Of a stretch of 64,000 nucleotides of DNA, positions 10,987 to 20,728 are shown one piece after another (the stretch's first letter is position 1; each line of letters opens with the position of its first letter). This stretch comes from Auricularia sp. M13. Taxonomy: Eukaryota; Basidiomycota; Agaricomycetes; Auriculariales; Auriculariaceae. The notes beneath the pieces are model-generated. The model saw nothing but the letters and a program-made list of their open reading frames with translations, did not search any database and was not told the DNA's origin. The position numbers and the translations under genes were made by a program. Where the stretch lies: positions 1-64,000 of the forward strand of contig CM073201.1 in the NCBI GenBank assembly GCA_037042915.1, read 5' to 3'.

Positions 10987-13983
10987 CAGTATCTGACGGT
11001 CCAACGAGACAAGTTTAGTACCTTGTGCTATATTCGTTTATTCCTCATATTTTCTGCCAAAATTTCGATACTTTCCGCAAAATCAGAGTGCTATATACCC
11101 CCTAGAATTTTTTCGAGGTGAATCGTCAATGAAATGAGTGCACGGTGAGGTGCGCGACGAAACGGTGCATTCCGAGCGTCGGACAACGGAACGAGACACT
11201 CGCCGCTACCAACCGGTTTCGACGCCGCAGCCAATTTTGGCTTCCTACATTGCCGCCAGCCTCTAAATACATGTTCTTACTCGTCTTCTGACTCGTCCGA
11301 CTCGTCACCCGAGGTGCTGGATCCATCTGATGAGCTGGAGCTCTCAGAATCGGACTCGGTGGCCGCCGCCCGTTCCTCCTGCTCCCCCTGTGCTGGAGCA
11401 GCCCGTTTCTTGCGTGCAAATGGATAAACAGGCTTCGGTGGGCCCATTGTCTTGTCGCTCCACTTCCTGGAGCCCTTGTACTGCGCCTTGGCCGCGGCAA
11501 GTGCAGCACGCCATTCCGCCATTTCCTCGTCGTATTTCTTGCGAAGTGCCGCGTTCTCCAGGCGCTTTTTCTCCTTTTCTGCCTTCGTCGTCGCCCGCGC
11601 CTCCTTCCGCTCCTGGATATCGGACTTGCGGCGCTCTTCCCTTGCCTGTAGCTCGCGCTGGCCCTCGAGGACCTCGTCACTGGTCAAAAGCAGGCCGTGC
11701 CCGCCTTTGAAGAGGTGCTTCTTCGGGTTCTTTGTCTTCTTCTCCTTGTGGCGAAGCTTGCGGTTGAGCTGGAGGTTCCACTGGTGCTCCAGCACTAGAG
11801 CGGCCTGGGCACTGAGCAGCATGTGCTTCTGTGTGCGGTATTTGCGGCGTGCAGTCTTCAGAGCGGCTCGGAGCGCCCGGTTGTCTGCTTCGACATCCGC
11901 CAGCTGGTGGCGCAGGGTCTGCTCAGGCGAGAGGTCGCCTTCGGAGACCAGCCAATCGGGCGAGCTTGGCGGCAGGTGTGCAACAGGCGACGACAGCTTG
12001 TCATCGGAAGTGATGTTGCCGCTGACCAGAAAACGGGCCCGCGTGCCCGACAGCAGGCTTTTTGCGACGCGTGCACGACGCTGCATGGTTGGCGGAACAT
12101 CAGGCACGGCAGGCGCGCGTTGTGGTGTTTTTGGAGCAGGGTTGGCGGTGTTGGGGTCCCGCAGGGCAGGGTCCAGCGGGAAGCCCGGATCGTCCGCAGG
12201 TGGCGTTGGTGGTCGCACAGTCATGGCGGTAATCATTGCCTTGATGGGAGACGAAGGGTCGAAGAAGGTCAGAGGTCCATTGGCCTGGCTGGGCGCCATC
12301 TGCTCTGGCCTGATAGCGTCAGGGTTGAAGGGGTGAACGCCTGTGGCTCTGAACGCAGCGAGGTTGTTTTCGACGGTGAACGTATCTTTCCATGGCTGCT
12401 CAATGACAGACAGGAAGACATCTTTGGTGACTTTCTCGCCGGTGGACCGCTCGTAGGCTTGGAATGCCGCAGCATATCGACGTTTGAACACCGAGAAGCT
12501 GACAACGTCGAGCCCTTGAAGACCGTGGGTACAGTGGCTGGGATAAGCAGCAACCTGAACGTTGTTGTCGCGGGCGCATTCAAGACCGTCCACAGTGTAG
12601 TGGGAGGCATGGCCGTCGGCGAGGAGGAGGATGGTGTCCTGGCGGCCCGGGCCAGCCTTGTCCGCCGTCTGCGGCACAAATTCCTTCTTCATCCAGTGCG
12701 CACCAATAACACCATTGGCGTAGCCCTTCTTGGAGACACCAACGCTAAAAAATATCAGACCGTTGGCCCACAGGGAATGGAACTACGTACGATGCATTCA
12801 GTGGATTGTTCTTGGTCCAGCTCGACATCACATTGGCACCCTTGAAGACAACTGCAGGGCGCAAGGTGCTGCCATCTGCGCAGATGGTCGCAATGACCGA
12901 CACCAGCTCGCGGTTGCCGCTGCCCTGCGCATGCTGAACACGTTTTCCACGGGCCGCCGTGACGTGCTCACGAGGAGCAACACCAAGCTGGACGCCACAC
13001 TCGTCCATCTTGAAAATGCGGTCAGGAGTGATGTTGTGCTTCTCAATAAGGTCTTTGAGAAGCTCAAACCACCTGGCCACACGCTCTGGAGACAAAGCAG
13101 AGGCGCGAATGGATTCCAGACCCTTGCTGCAGTAAGTCGACAAGCGCTGCCAATGCCTGGTCTTGAACCGAGACACCCATTGCTTGCCGACCCCTTCCCA
13201 GGTGTCCTTCACCTTCCCACGCTTGCGGATGAGGGTGTCTGCTAGCTCGGCGATGTGTTTATCGTTTGGTGCAAAACCACGATCACCCATGCCGATTATA
13301 TACTTGACTAGCATATCCTCCCCTTCCGCACCCAGAAGGGTCTGCGCAGCATCTCTGTCAGAGCGGGCCTTACGGCCATCGATGCGGGCGCTCAGGGTGG
13401 CATGGCTGATGCCAAAGCGCTCAGCAACCTTGCGCACACCTTGTGGAGTCCCCATGCGGCGAAGCCGCTTCCACTCCTCCACAGCCTTGCGCTCGCGCGC
13501 GTGGCGATCAAGGCGTGCATTGAGGCGCGCTTGTTTTTGGCTTTTGACGCGCGGCGGCATCTGTCGGTCGAAGAAGGAGACGTGGTCAGCGGAACAGCGG
13601 AGCCAGTACCGGCCGGAGCAGCCAGTACGAAGTGAACCAGCTCTCTCTCATCCAACTCTTATTCTCATCCTCCCAAATTTTAATATAGCATTTTATAGGT
13701 ACTTGGCCGTAGATATGTGAGGAAATGCTGTAGGAATACGCTTTGACCGGTCGTGCAGACATGGAAATGCAAAGTTGCACAGTCGGTTTTGGCCGCTTGA
13801 CCAACCATTCAACACTTCCTCCACCCGCTCATCAAAACCCAAACTCGCCCAAACTGTGCAGTCGCTTAGATAACATATAGAAGAGTATACGATATTAATT
13901 TGAAAATTTATGGAGCACTGTATCGGCGACAGGAACGGTTTGTATCGTTGCTATATAGTGTCTCGTTGGACCGTCAGATACTG
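10987..13983 (-). mobile_element. Complete pogo/Fot1 DNA transposon
   Basis: Perfect 25 bp terminal inverted repeats (10987-11011 and 13959-13983), starting CAGTATCTGACGGTCCAACG, are flanked by TA on both sides (10985-10986, 13984-13985). The 2,997 bp element carries one transposase gene with an uninterrupted two-exon frame. Perfect TIRs, a clean duplication and an open frame suggest a recent insertion. It interrupts the BTB gene at codon 231. Confidence 0.95.
11277..13560 (-). CDS. Pogo/Fot1 transposase (DDE-1 superfamily), intact
   Basis: The enzyme should cut and paste the element at TA sites. Exon 1 is 13560-12791 and exon 2 is 12744-11277, with a 46 nt intron; together they give 745 aa. 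Domains in order: basic N-terminus; a psq-type helix-turn-helix (GVRKVAERFGISHATLSARI, about residues 40-60); a CENP-B-like second DNA-binding domain (WEGVGKQWVSRFKTRHW); then the DDE catalytic core. Seen in the core are the first Asp in FKMDECGVQLG, the second in LLLADGHASHYT, and the conserved GLQGLDVVSFSVFKRRY. The C-terminus is a Lys/Glu coiled coil followed by a Ser/Asp/Glu-rich tail. No stop or frameshift was found. The frame, conserved residues and perfect TIRs make this a candidate active copy. Confidence 0.93.
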
Positions 13984-14676
13984 TAGGATGAAAGAGGTCT
14001 GCAGCGCGATCGCCAGGGAGTTCCATGCTTGCGCATTGGCCCTGGGGTGACTCTTCTGACCGTTCCTGCGCGTGCAGTAATCGGTGTTTTCGAGGTAGAA
14101 CGGCGCATCAGCGTTGTTGTGAACGAGCAACAAACAGAATTTCTCGATGCGCTCCTGGCGGCGGGCGACGAGCTGGGTCACCTGCGTGTAGTCGAGGTGT
14201 GGCATGCCGTCGAAATCGAGACGCAGCGTCTGGAGCTCCTTCAGCGTGTTCCCCGCAACGCATTCCTGGCCGTATTTCGAGGCCAAAGCGTAGAGGTGCA
14301 GCGCATCCTCTTGCATATCGGCCTTGTGCAGGACTAAGAGCAGTATCTCGAGTGCCTCGGCCATCTCGTATTTCTCCGCCACGCGGAGACACAGCTCGAG
14401 ATCGCCGAGGTTGGCGAGACGCGAGAGACCAGGCGCGAGCCCCGTGCCGCAGCACAGGTGAAGAAGGACCTCCAGCGTCAGCCCGTCCCCCGATACAGCG
14501 ATTGCGTCCTGCTTGGTTTCTCCCTGTGGCAGCGTGAACAGCGTGCGGAACCAGCCTGACGCGCAAGCTAGATGCGATGACTCGATGTGGAACTTGACGC
14601 CGTCGGCAGAGACGAGCGTCGTATTTGCTGGGCCTGGAAAGGCGGCGTGGGCTTTAGATGTGGCGTTGCGGCTCAT

Positions 14677-16233
14677 GGCGGCGGTGACGGTACCTGGTTA
14701 AGAAGAACACGAGGCGTCGGGCCCGGCCGTGCCAGGTATCACCGAGTTCATTCATTGCTGTACAGTGTAGATTGATACCGTGACAGTAGCCGGGGAGATG
14801 GAATGAATCAGAATGCGCTATGAATGTGGCATACAGGCCTGTGAGACGGCTCTTGAGCGACCACAACGTAGATCCTCAGGAAAACGGAGAGTATAGTAAG
14901 GACTGCTCGTATCATAGGCCATCATAGCTATTTCCTCTTCTCCGGAAATAGGACGTCGCAGCTCTATGCGGCTTAGAGAGAGCGCGCTGTTGATGCGACG
15001 ACTAAGCACCCAGTGTACGTTTGCAATCGCTTGCTGCGGTCTGTTGATCTGCCTGTCGACCAGCAGCGGGTGCGGCTGGCACTCGAAGGGCTTCTTCCAC
15101 AAACAGCTACGAAGACTGGCTCCGGCCAGCGCCGGCCTCAACGTCGAAGACCGCGTACGGCTAACAGCGACCCGCCGCCCGTCGAACTCGCCGACGGCTG
15201 GACTTCGACCACCGTCTGCAGTGCTCGGCGTCGACGTCAACCTCCGCCTCCGCCTCTGGCGGCCGCCTGCTGCAGTCCAACGGCACCAGCATCTTGGCGA
15301 CGCCGCTACCGGCGCCTATTAACCAGCTCCTGAATTTCCCCCCCGGCCCGTTTAGTCGCTATATCGGCGCGCGTGCAAGTGCGAGATCTTCTACGCGATT
15401 TGCTCTTCGGTGACACGTTGGGGGCGCGCAACCGTTGTCGATCCTTGGGAATTGATAATTACGGACTGGAGGCTGCTGGATGAACTCGCCTGGTCACAGG
15501 CCGCTGAGCGCGGTCACAGCGTGAAGGTCGTTCCCAAGGGGCACAGTTTGAATCAGTGGCACCAACATCGCGCAGCGTTCGCACGGAGCTCCCTCCATAT
15601 GCTCAGCAGCACGTCTGGCTACCACAGTCAACCCTAGCTGCCTGAGTCCATACGGGTGACGTTGGATCGCTTGCGGCACGAGTTGCCCGACGTAACGCAT
15701 GACAACGCGAACCACCGCCCAACGGCGATGCAAACGGCGAGCCTCTGCACTCTCAGCAGACCGTCCGACTATCAAAGTCGACCTTTGCTGCCCAAGCCCG
15801 TGCACCAGAGCGCTCAGCTGCCGTCCCAATTAGGAAGGTAGTGGTTCATGGGTAAGTTCTGTAATATCTCCCAAGGCCTGTAGGCCGGGTCTCATTCGGA
15901 TCCGACCTATCACTATAGGTTATTTGGGTAAAGTACAGGTGGTCTTGTTACAGCGCGCCGGATCTCATCTCGACACAAAAGTTTGCAGCGGGGCCCATCG
16001 CAGTTGCACGCGGTGTTGAGCGTGTGCTTGTGCCCGACCAAGTGTATGATGATGCGTTATGTGTCAGAAGAGTAAGAAGGCATGCCGATGAGAACTTGCC
16101 ACTGATCAAATGCGCGTTCCCTAAAATAGCAACAGTCCACACACAAACCGAAGCATACATCAGGCTTATATTCAAACCCCAGGCTGAGGTGGGATTAGCA
16201 TACTTCAGCCAACATTCTGGTGAATAATTCATC
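14677..16233. other. No gene recognised between the BTB gene and the split target gene
   Basis: Frames near 14.9-15.3 kb (118-140 codons on each strand) and 15.95-16.2 kb have no domain and no convincing splice pattern. They may be decayed coding DNA, but I cannot support a gene. Confidence 0.45.
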
Positions 16234-16839
16234 TCACGAATGTTTCACAATATACTGAGTTTGAGTTTTTTGCAAGGCCTGTTGGATGATAACTGGGTCG
16301 TTGGTTGCACGGTAGTATGCGTCGCCCACCGCGTATTGATCGTCAAAGGTCACTTCAAGCAGCCGCATAAACCGCTATAATGAAAGCATGAGGTTGGAAG
16401 GGTCGTGATGCAGGAAGACATACGGTGAGGGATGTACATGCACATGGCTGGTAGTATTCGCCTTCGTATCTATCGTAGAACTGAAATGTGGGCAAGCCGA
16501 TGTCGAACCTCAGCTGGATGTCCTGCATAACGCCGTACACCCGCTCGAGCGTTGTCGCCTGACGCTCAACCTCGTCGTGAACGGCAGATTGATCATTCCT
16601 AAATGCAGCAAGCGTCAGATTCATCCACCCCGTCTAAGTGAACTCTTCGCGAACGCATGAGAAAGGGAGAGATATGTCTGAATGACGCTGAGTTGCTCCG
16701 AGAGCCTCGTACGCAGCCCGCCGACCTCCTTCCTCCCGCCGAGGATACTCCATGCTGTTACCGCCCATTACTGACACCACGCGACCGCGCCAACCTTACT
16801 TGTCATCCGCACCTTGAACACGGCCAACTTGCTGAGAAT
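16234..16839 (-). pseudogene. C-terminal part of the gene split by the 28.7 kb element
   Basis: Read on the minus strand, this begins ILSKLAVFKVRM and continues SILGGRKEVGGL, IQTYLSLSH, then IQLRFDIGLPTFQFYD and a last exon RFMRLLEVTFDDQYAVGD, ending at 16234. It is colinear with residues from about 90 to the end of the intact paralog at 46750-47628. A TAA replaces the tyrosine codon of the paralog's WRQYWAM, and one intron donor has lost its GT, as expected for a gene dead since insertion. Its missing N-terminal part is the fragment at 45516-45777, also minus strand. The two join exactly at a shared 10 bp sequence. The family is a common Agaricomycete one of unknown function. Confidence 0.82.
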
Positions 16840-16872
16840 GGGCTATCTCAAGCTTCTTTTATCTGGTATATT

Positions 16873-17190
16873 GGTCCCAACTATCTATACTAGTAGACTT
16901 GGGTCCCAAGTCCCAGATTTCTCTGAGACCCGTTCTCAACTCCAGCACCAAGTCCCAAAGTTGGGACTCGGTCCCGAGGAATTGAGCACCAGAGTCCAAA
17001 GTCGGGACCAAGTCCCAAGTTTGGACTCCCAGCCAAACTCCCCACCGAGTCCTGACTTCGGGATCAGGTCCCACAGTCGAGAAGTCCCAAATCCAGGACC
17101 GAGTCCCAGGTCTCAACGGTCACCGGGATATCTGGGACCAAGGTCCCAAATCTCAACCGGTCCCGGATTCCCTGGACCCAAGTCCCGGAT
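16873..17190 (+). repeat. Left subterminal GGTCCCAA-type repeat array
   Basis: About 320 bp is made mostly of degenerate copies of GGTCCCAA, AAGTCCC and GGGACC separated by 5-20 bases, oriented chiefly C-rich on the plus strand. It starts directly inside the left terminal repeat. A matching array of opposite orientation lies inside the right end. Subterminal arrays of this kind usually serve as transposase binding sites; that role is inferred here. Confidence 0.75.
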
Positions 17191-17259
17191 TCACCTCGGA
17201 CGGCCCAAGCCCAAAGTCACAATTTTATGTACATCGAGGAATACAAGCTATCAAACACT

Positions 17260-18560
17260 TCATTTTTTCAGCCACACATGCTGCAGCGCTCCATCGGCGC
17301 TCACTCGCGCGCTCACATCTCTCTGCAACAATCCTGCCAACCAGTCGCGAGCTAGTTCACTCAGAAGATTGCGCATTGTGACAAAAACATTACGCACCTT
17401 CCTCACCAACACCGTATCCCTGCAGCTGCACCCAGTCTGGCCTGAACGCCCCTGTTAACATGAGCATCGGCGTCTCTCCAGTCAGGCTAAAGTCGATCAT
17501 AAGAACGGATCTGCACGAGACCGATGGCACTCACTAGTCATAGAGAGTCATTCCCAGGCTCCACAGGTCTGCGGCGACGGTGTATCGTCCACAGTCGACG
17601 ACCTCTGGGGCCCGGTAAGCAGGTGTTCCCGCTAAGCCCTGTGTTGACGGTCAGTCACCCACCGTGCGAAGCACGCTGCACATACCGTAACCCAACCCTC
17701 CTCCGTGGCGACAGCGGCCACACCAAAATCGGCGAGCTTGACGTCGAAGTCGCCTTCGCCACAAACCACAACATTCTCCGGTTTGATATCCCTGTGCGCG
17801 ACCGCTCGCGAGTGGAGGTGCATCACAGCGGCGCAAAGACCACGCGCAGCGGTCTTTGCGAGACCAGTGTCTACAATTATCAACATCAGTATAACCCTAG
17901 AATCATAACACGCACTACTCACTCAGTCGTCCCTTCGTTGTAACGAAATCCCACAGGTGTCCGCCCGCAAGGTATTCCATGACGAGGCACACGTGCCCGC
18001 GCTCCTCGAACACATCTTCGAAGGCCACGATGTTCGCGTGCGATAACAGAGCCAATATCCTAGCCTCGTCGAGAAGCTGCTCGCGACGCCATGAATATTC
18101 TGTGCGCACGGCCTGCTTCGATATCTTCAAGGCGTAGACCAACCCGCTCGACATGCACGCGGCACTGTAGACGACACCGCATGCCCCGCTACCAATACTG
18201 CGTCGGTTGAGCCCACGCCCTTGTGCCGTGTTGAGGAGCGAGGCATACTGTTGCTGAAGCTCGTAGCGTTCTCGAACTATATCTTCCACGTTTTCCTGGC
18301 TGTACGCAGAGAATCCCCAGTCCTTGACCGTTGTGCCGTCGTATATGATCTGCTGTACGTGCCATCTTTTAGTTGAAGTACAGCCAGATATGCCCACCTC
18401 GTGCGCACCTCGTCCCGACAGTTTGTCGATGGTTCTGACGATCTGGCCATCGCCACGCGCGGGCTGTAGACGGAGACGTTCATCGGTCCAAGCCGTTGCT
18501 CGCGCACTTCGCCCTGTGAGCTCGATACACCGTTTTTTGCCTTGAAGTGCAGTTCGCGGC
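17260..18560 (-). CDS. FHA-linked protein serine/threonine kinase (Chk2/Rad53-like layout)
   Basis: The kinase core is complete and split by small introns. The Gly loop is GSGACGVVYSA, the ATP lysine lies in VYALKISKQ, the catalytic loop is HRDIKPENVV, and the Mg motif is KLADFGVAA. After an intron come the APE region GTPAYRAPEVV and DLWSLGMTLYD, then two further exons ending SADGALQHVWLKK, stop at 17260. The N-terminal part has the spacing of an FHA phosphopeptide-binding domain (LSGRGAHEVGISGC, KRWHVQQI, DGTTVKDW). No start codon is visible in frame after 18560, so at least one upstream exon is missing from the model. FHA plus CAMK-type kinase is the layout of DNA-damage checkpoint kinases. 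The gene is the closest to the left end of the 28.7 kb element, which suggests cargo. I see no stop or frameshift in the core. Confidence 0.78.
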
Positions 18561-18921
18561 TAGCGCGCCGCGATACGCTTCGCGTGTCGCGCCCACTCGA
18601 CCCCCAAGAGCGCGGGGCAGGACGCCGTGCCCGCATTCTGCACGCGTGGCGCGGCTTCCTCCACATCTAGCTGTGCTGCGCCGTGTGGCTGTTCGATACA
18701 ACCCGCGAGCTTGCTTGTGGGCGTCGCACGCGACCTTCAAGAACATCGCGACGCCCGAGCGCGCGTGAGGACGTGCGCGTTCGCCGGTACCCTCTGGACG
18801 CGCTCCGCTTCCAAGCCTGCTGGCCTCCCCCGCCTTATGCCGCGCCATTGGCTAGGCAAGACGTTCTTGTACCTGGCGGGCTTCATGGCTGGGAAGGCGC
18901 ACTCCGAGTCCTTGTGCTGCT

Positions 18922-20054
18922 GTGCGCGAGACGACCTCCACGAGCTCGTCTCCGTTCGCGCTCGCCTTGAGCACGACCGCCAATCTGCACGCCGTCTCGC
19001 TGCCGGCAGCACCAACGCCGTTGCTCAAGCCCGCATCGTCGACCGAGCTCCTCCCCTTTTCCCTCTGGGTTATCGCATCGCCCACTGCGGCTTCGCAAAG
19101 ACGCGCCCAATCGACCAACTCAGACACATTTGGGCACCGGCTGACGGTCGCGCTCGTGGCACCGGCGGACGAGATGCCTCAGAAGACGACGCGGTTCCGT
19201 TACGAGGTGAGGGCGCAGCCCGTCTCGAACCAAACCTCTGCCGCCAGCATGATCTATTTGCTGCGACGTGTTGCGTACAACTTGCGGCTTCTGTTCAGCA
19301 TTTCATCTTTTATCCTAGACGAGAGGTCGTCTGAGCACTCACCTTCTGCAAAACAGTTCCGCTCATGCTGTCCTTCGTCGTATACCTCACATATGCCGCG
19401 ACGACATTCAGCCCGCTGCTGTGGCCCAGCAGCCCCTTTCGGTCGCAGCTTACGCCGATCATGCAGCAGTGCTGGAACCTGTTCATTGGTATTGTGCGGC
19501 GGCGGCAGTCGGGCCCTGACGACGCAGCCAGGGCCGACGACCTGTGGAGGAGCATCCCCGCGCATGACAAGCCCCACACCCTTGCGTCCGCGCTGTCCTG
19601 GCTCAACCAGTCGATCCGTTCGCCCGACATGTTTACCGCGTTGCTGAACGCGCTGGGTGAAGTCAACCTCGGCCGACCCACCGCGCAGAGCCTACCATCG
19701 ACTATGCGCCAGAGCATCCTGGACAGCATACAATCGGAAACCCACTACGACCGCCTCCACAAGACGCGTATACCTACAGAGCGCCTGTCGCGGTACTTCC
19801 GCGCCGTGTCCAATATTGTGACCAGCGACGACGATGCCCATCGCATCGGTTCGCAGTTCGCGCATGCCCTTGTCAAGCGCGCCATGGCGGAAAGCGACGC
19901 GCGGTCGCCTAGCTCTTTGTCTCGTACTCACACGATGTCGAGTCTGACCACGCGCGCCTTGAGTTCCGATAAGGCGTTACCCATGGACTCGTCGTGCACT
20001 TCGCCGTGGCCTCCAATCACTGCGTGTCTGTCAGTTGACATTCGTCCTGCGTGA
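18922..20054 (+). CDS. Hypothetical protein with a possible membrane segment
   Basis: An open stretch at 18922-19209 reads into a likely intron near 19210-19350 (acceptor before CTGTCCTTCG). It is followed by 19365-20054 with one hydrophobic segment (MLSFVVYLTYAATTF) and then a soluble helical region: QCWNLFIGIVRR, LASALSWLNQSI, ERLSRYFRAVSNIVT. Composition and codon use look like coding DNA in this strand, but I recognise no domain and the exon joins are not proven. It lies between the kinase and the KDZ transposase within the large element. Confidence 0.45.
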
Positions 20055-20099
20055 TTTCCTTGATCTTGTTTTTGATATCTGCGCCCTTTTGTAGCACCT

Positions 20100-20600
20100 T
20101 CGACGGACTGCGCTGTCCCTGGTGGATGCCGAACCTCGACGCCTGACGCCGTTCGTCTCGCGCGCGACGACTGCCTTTCTCTGTTAACTACATCAGTACT
20201 TTGCTTGCGTCCATCAACACATTCGAACTGACGCTCTTTCCGCGGCACTCCGTCCAGACTGGCTGACCGTTCAATTCCTCTCGCGCGCCACACGCCGCAG
20301 ATGCTCGACGGCGCGTTTCCCTTTGGTGATGGCGTCTTTCTCCAGCGTCTGGGGGGGGGGGGGGCACGCGGCCCGCTCCTACAGTTCGCGTTCGCGGCTC
20401 CTCGTCGTTCGCGCAACCAGCGCGTTGACCGCGTGCAACTGCCAAATTCGCGTGCTTCAGCACCTTGATGGTCGGCATTGAACTCCTCGTCCACCTCGTC
20501 GCTGAGGACCTTGATAGCCGCGACCTGCCGCCGCAATATCGAACACGTCTGCTCAGCTGGCGTCGACACGTCTATTCCTCAACCTATCCCTCCACATACA
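20100..20600 (-). other. Possible coding remnant with a 14-base G tract
   Basis: On the minus strand short coding-like pieces occur on both sides of a run of 14 G (20350-20363): VAAIKVLSDEVDEEFNAD upstream and LEKDAITKGKRAVEHLRRV downstream. They are in different frames, separated by the homopolymer. This may be the end of a decayed helical protein gene. No family is recognised. Confidence 0.3.
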
Positions 20601-20728
20601 TGCATCGTCGATCTCGTCTCGCTGGTTGCGCGTGTTTGTAACCTTAGACCTTTGCAATAGTCAGTCATATATTCTTTCTTGAACCCGAACGCACCTCTGC
20701 CCAGGTCAACCTCTGCTCATCATGGTCA

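Larger units (their letters stand above)
10147..14676 (-). pseudogene. BTB/POZ-domain host gene disrupted by two transposons
   Basis: The first 231 codons (14676-13984) read openly with a BTB-type start: TTLVSADGVKFHIESSHLA and ASGWFRTLF, as in Agaricomycete BTB proteins, then helices and LQTSFIL. At that point the pogo element starts, and translation would run into its TIR and stop. Beyond the element the same frame resumes at 10984 (VPSIEALESNEWVQEKL, then CGWGGCYFPQYEW) and is cut again by the hAT-like MITE. After the MITE it ends DIRFRLLEAMDEE and TGA at 10147. With the elements and one copy of each duplication left out, the three parts stay in frame for 282 codons. The gene was therefore sound when hit. 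As it stands it would make a protein lacking the last 51 residues plus a short foreign tail. BTB proteins of this kind are usually adaptor-like; the function is unknown. Confidence 0.88.

Noticed and set aside
16873-17190. Telomere-like or simple satellite array
   Set aside because: The motif spacing is irregular and a matching array in inverse orientation sits at the other junction, which fits subterminal repeats better.
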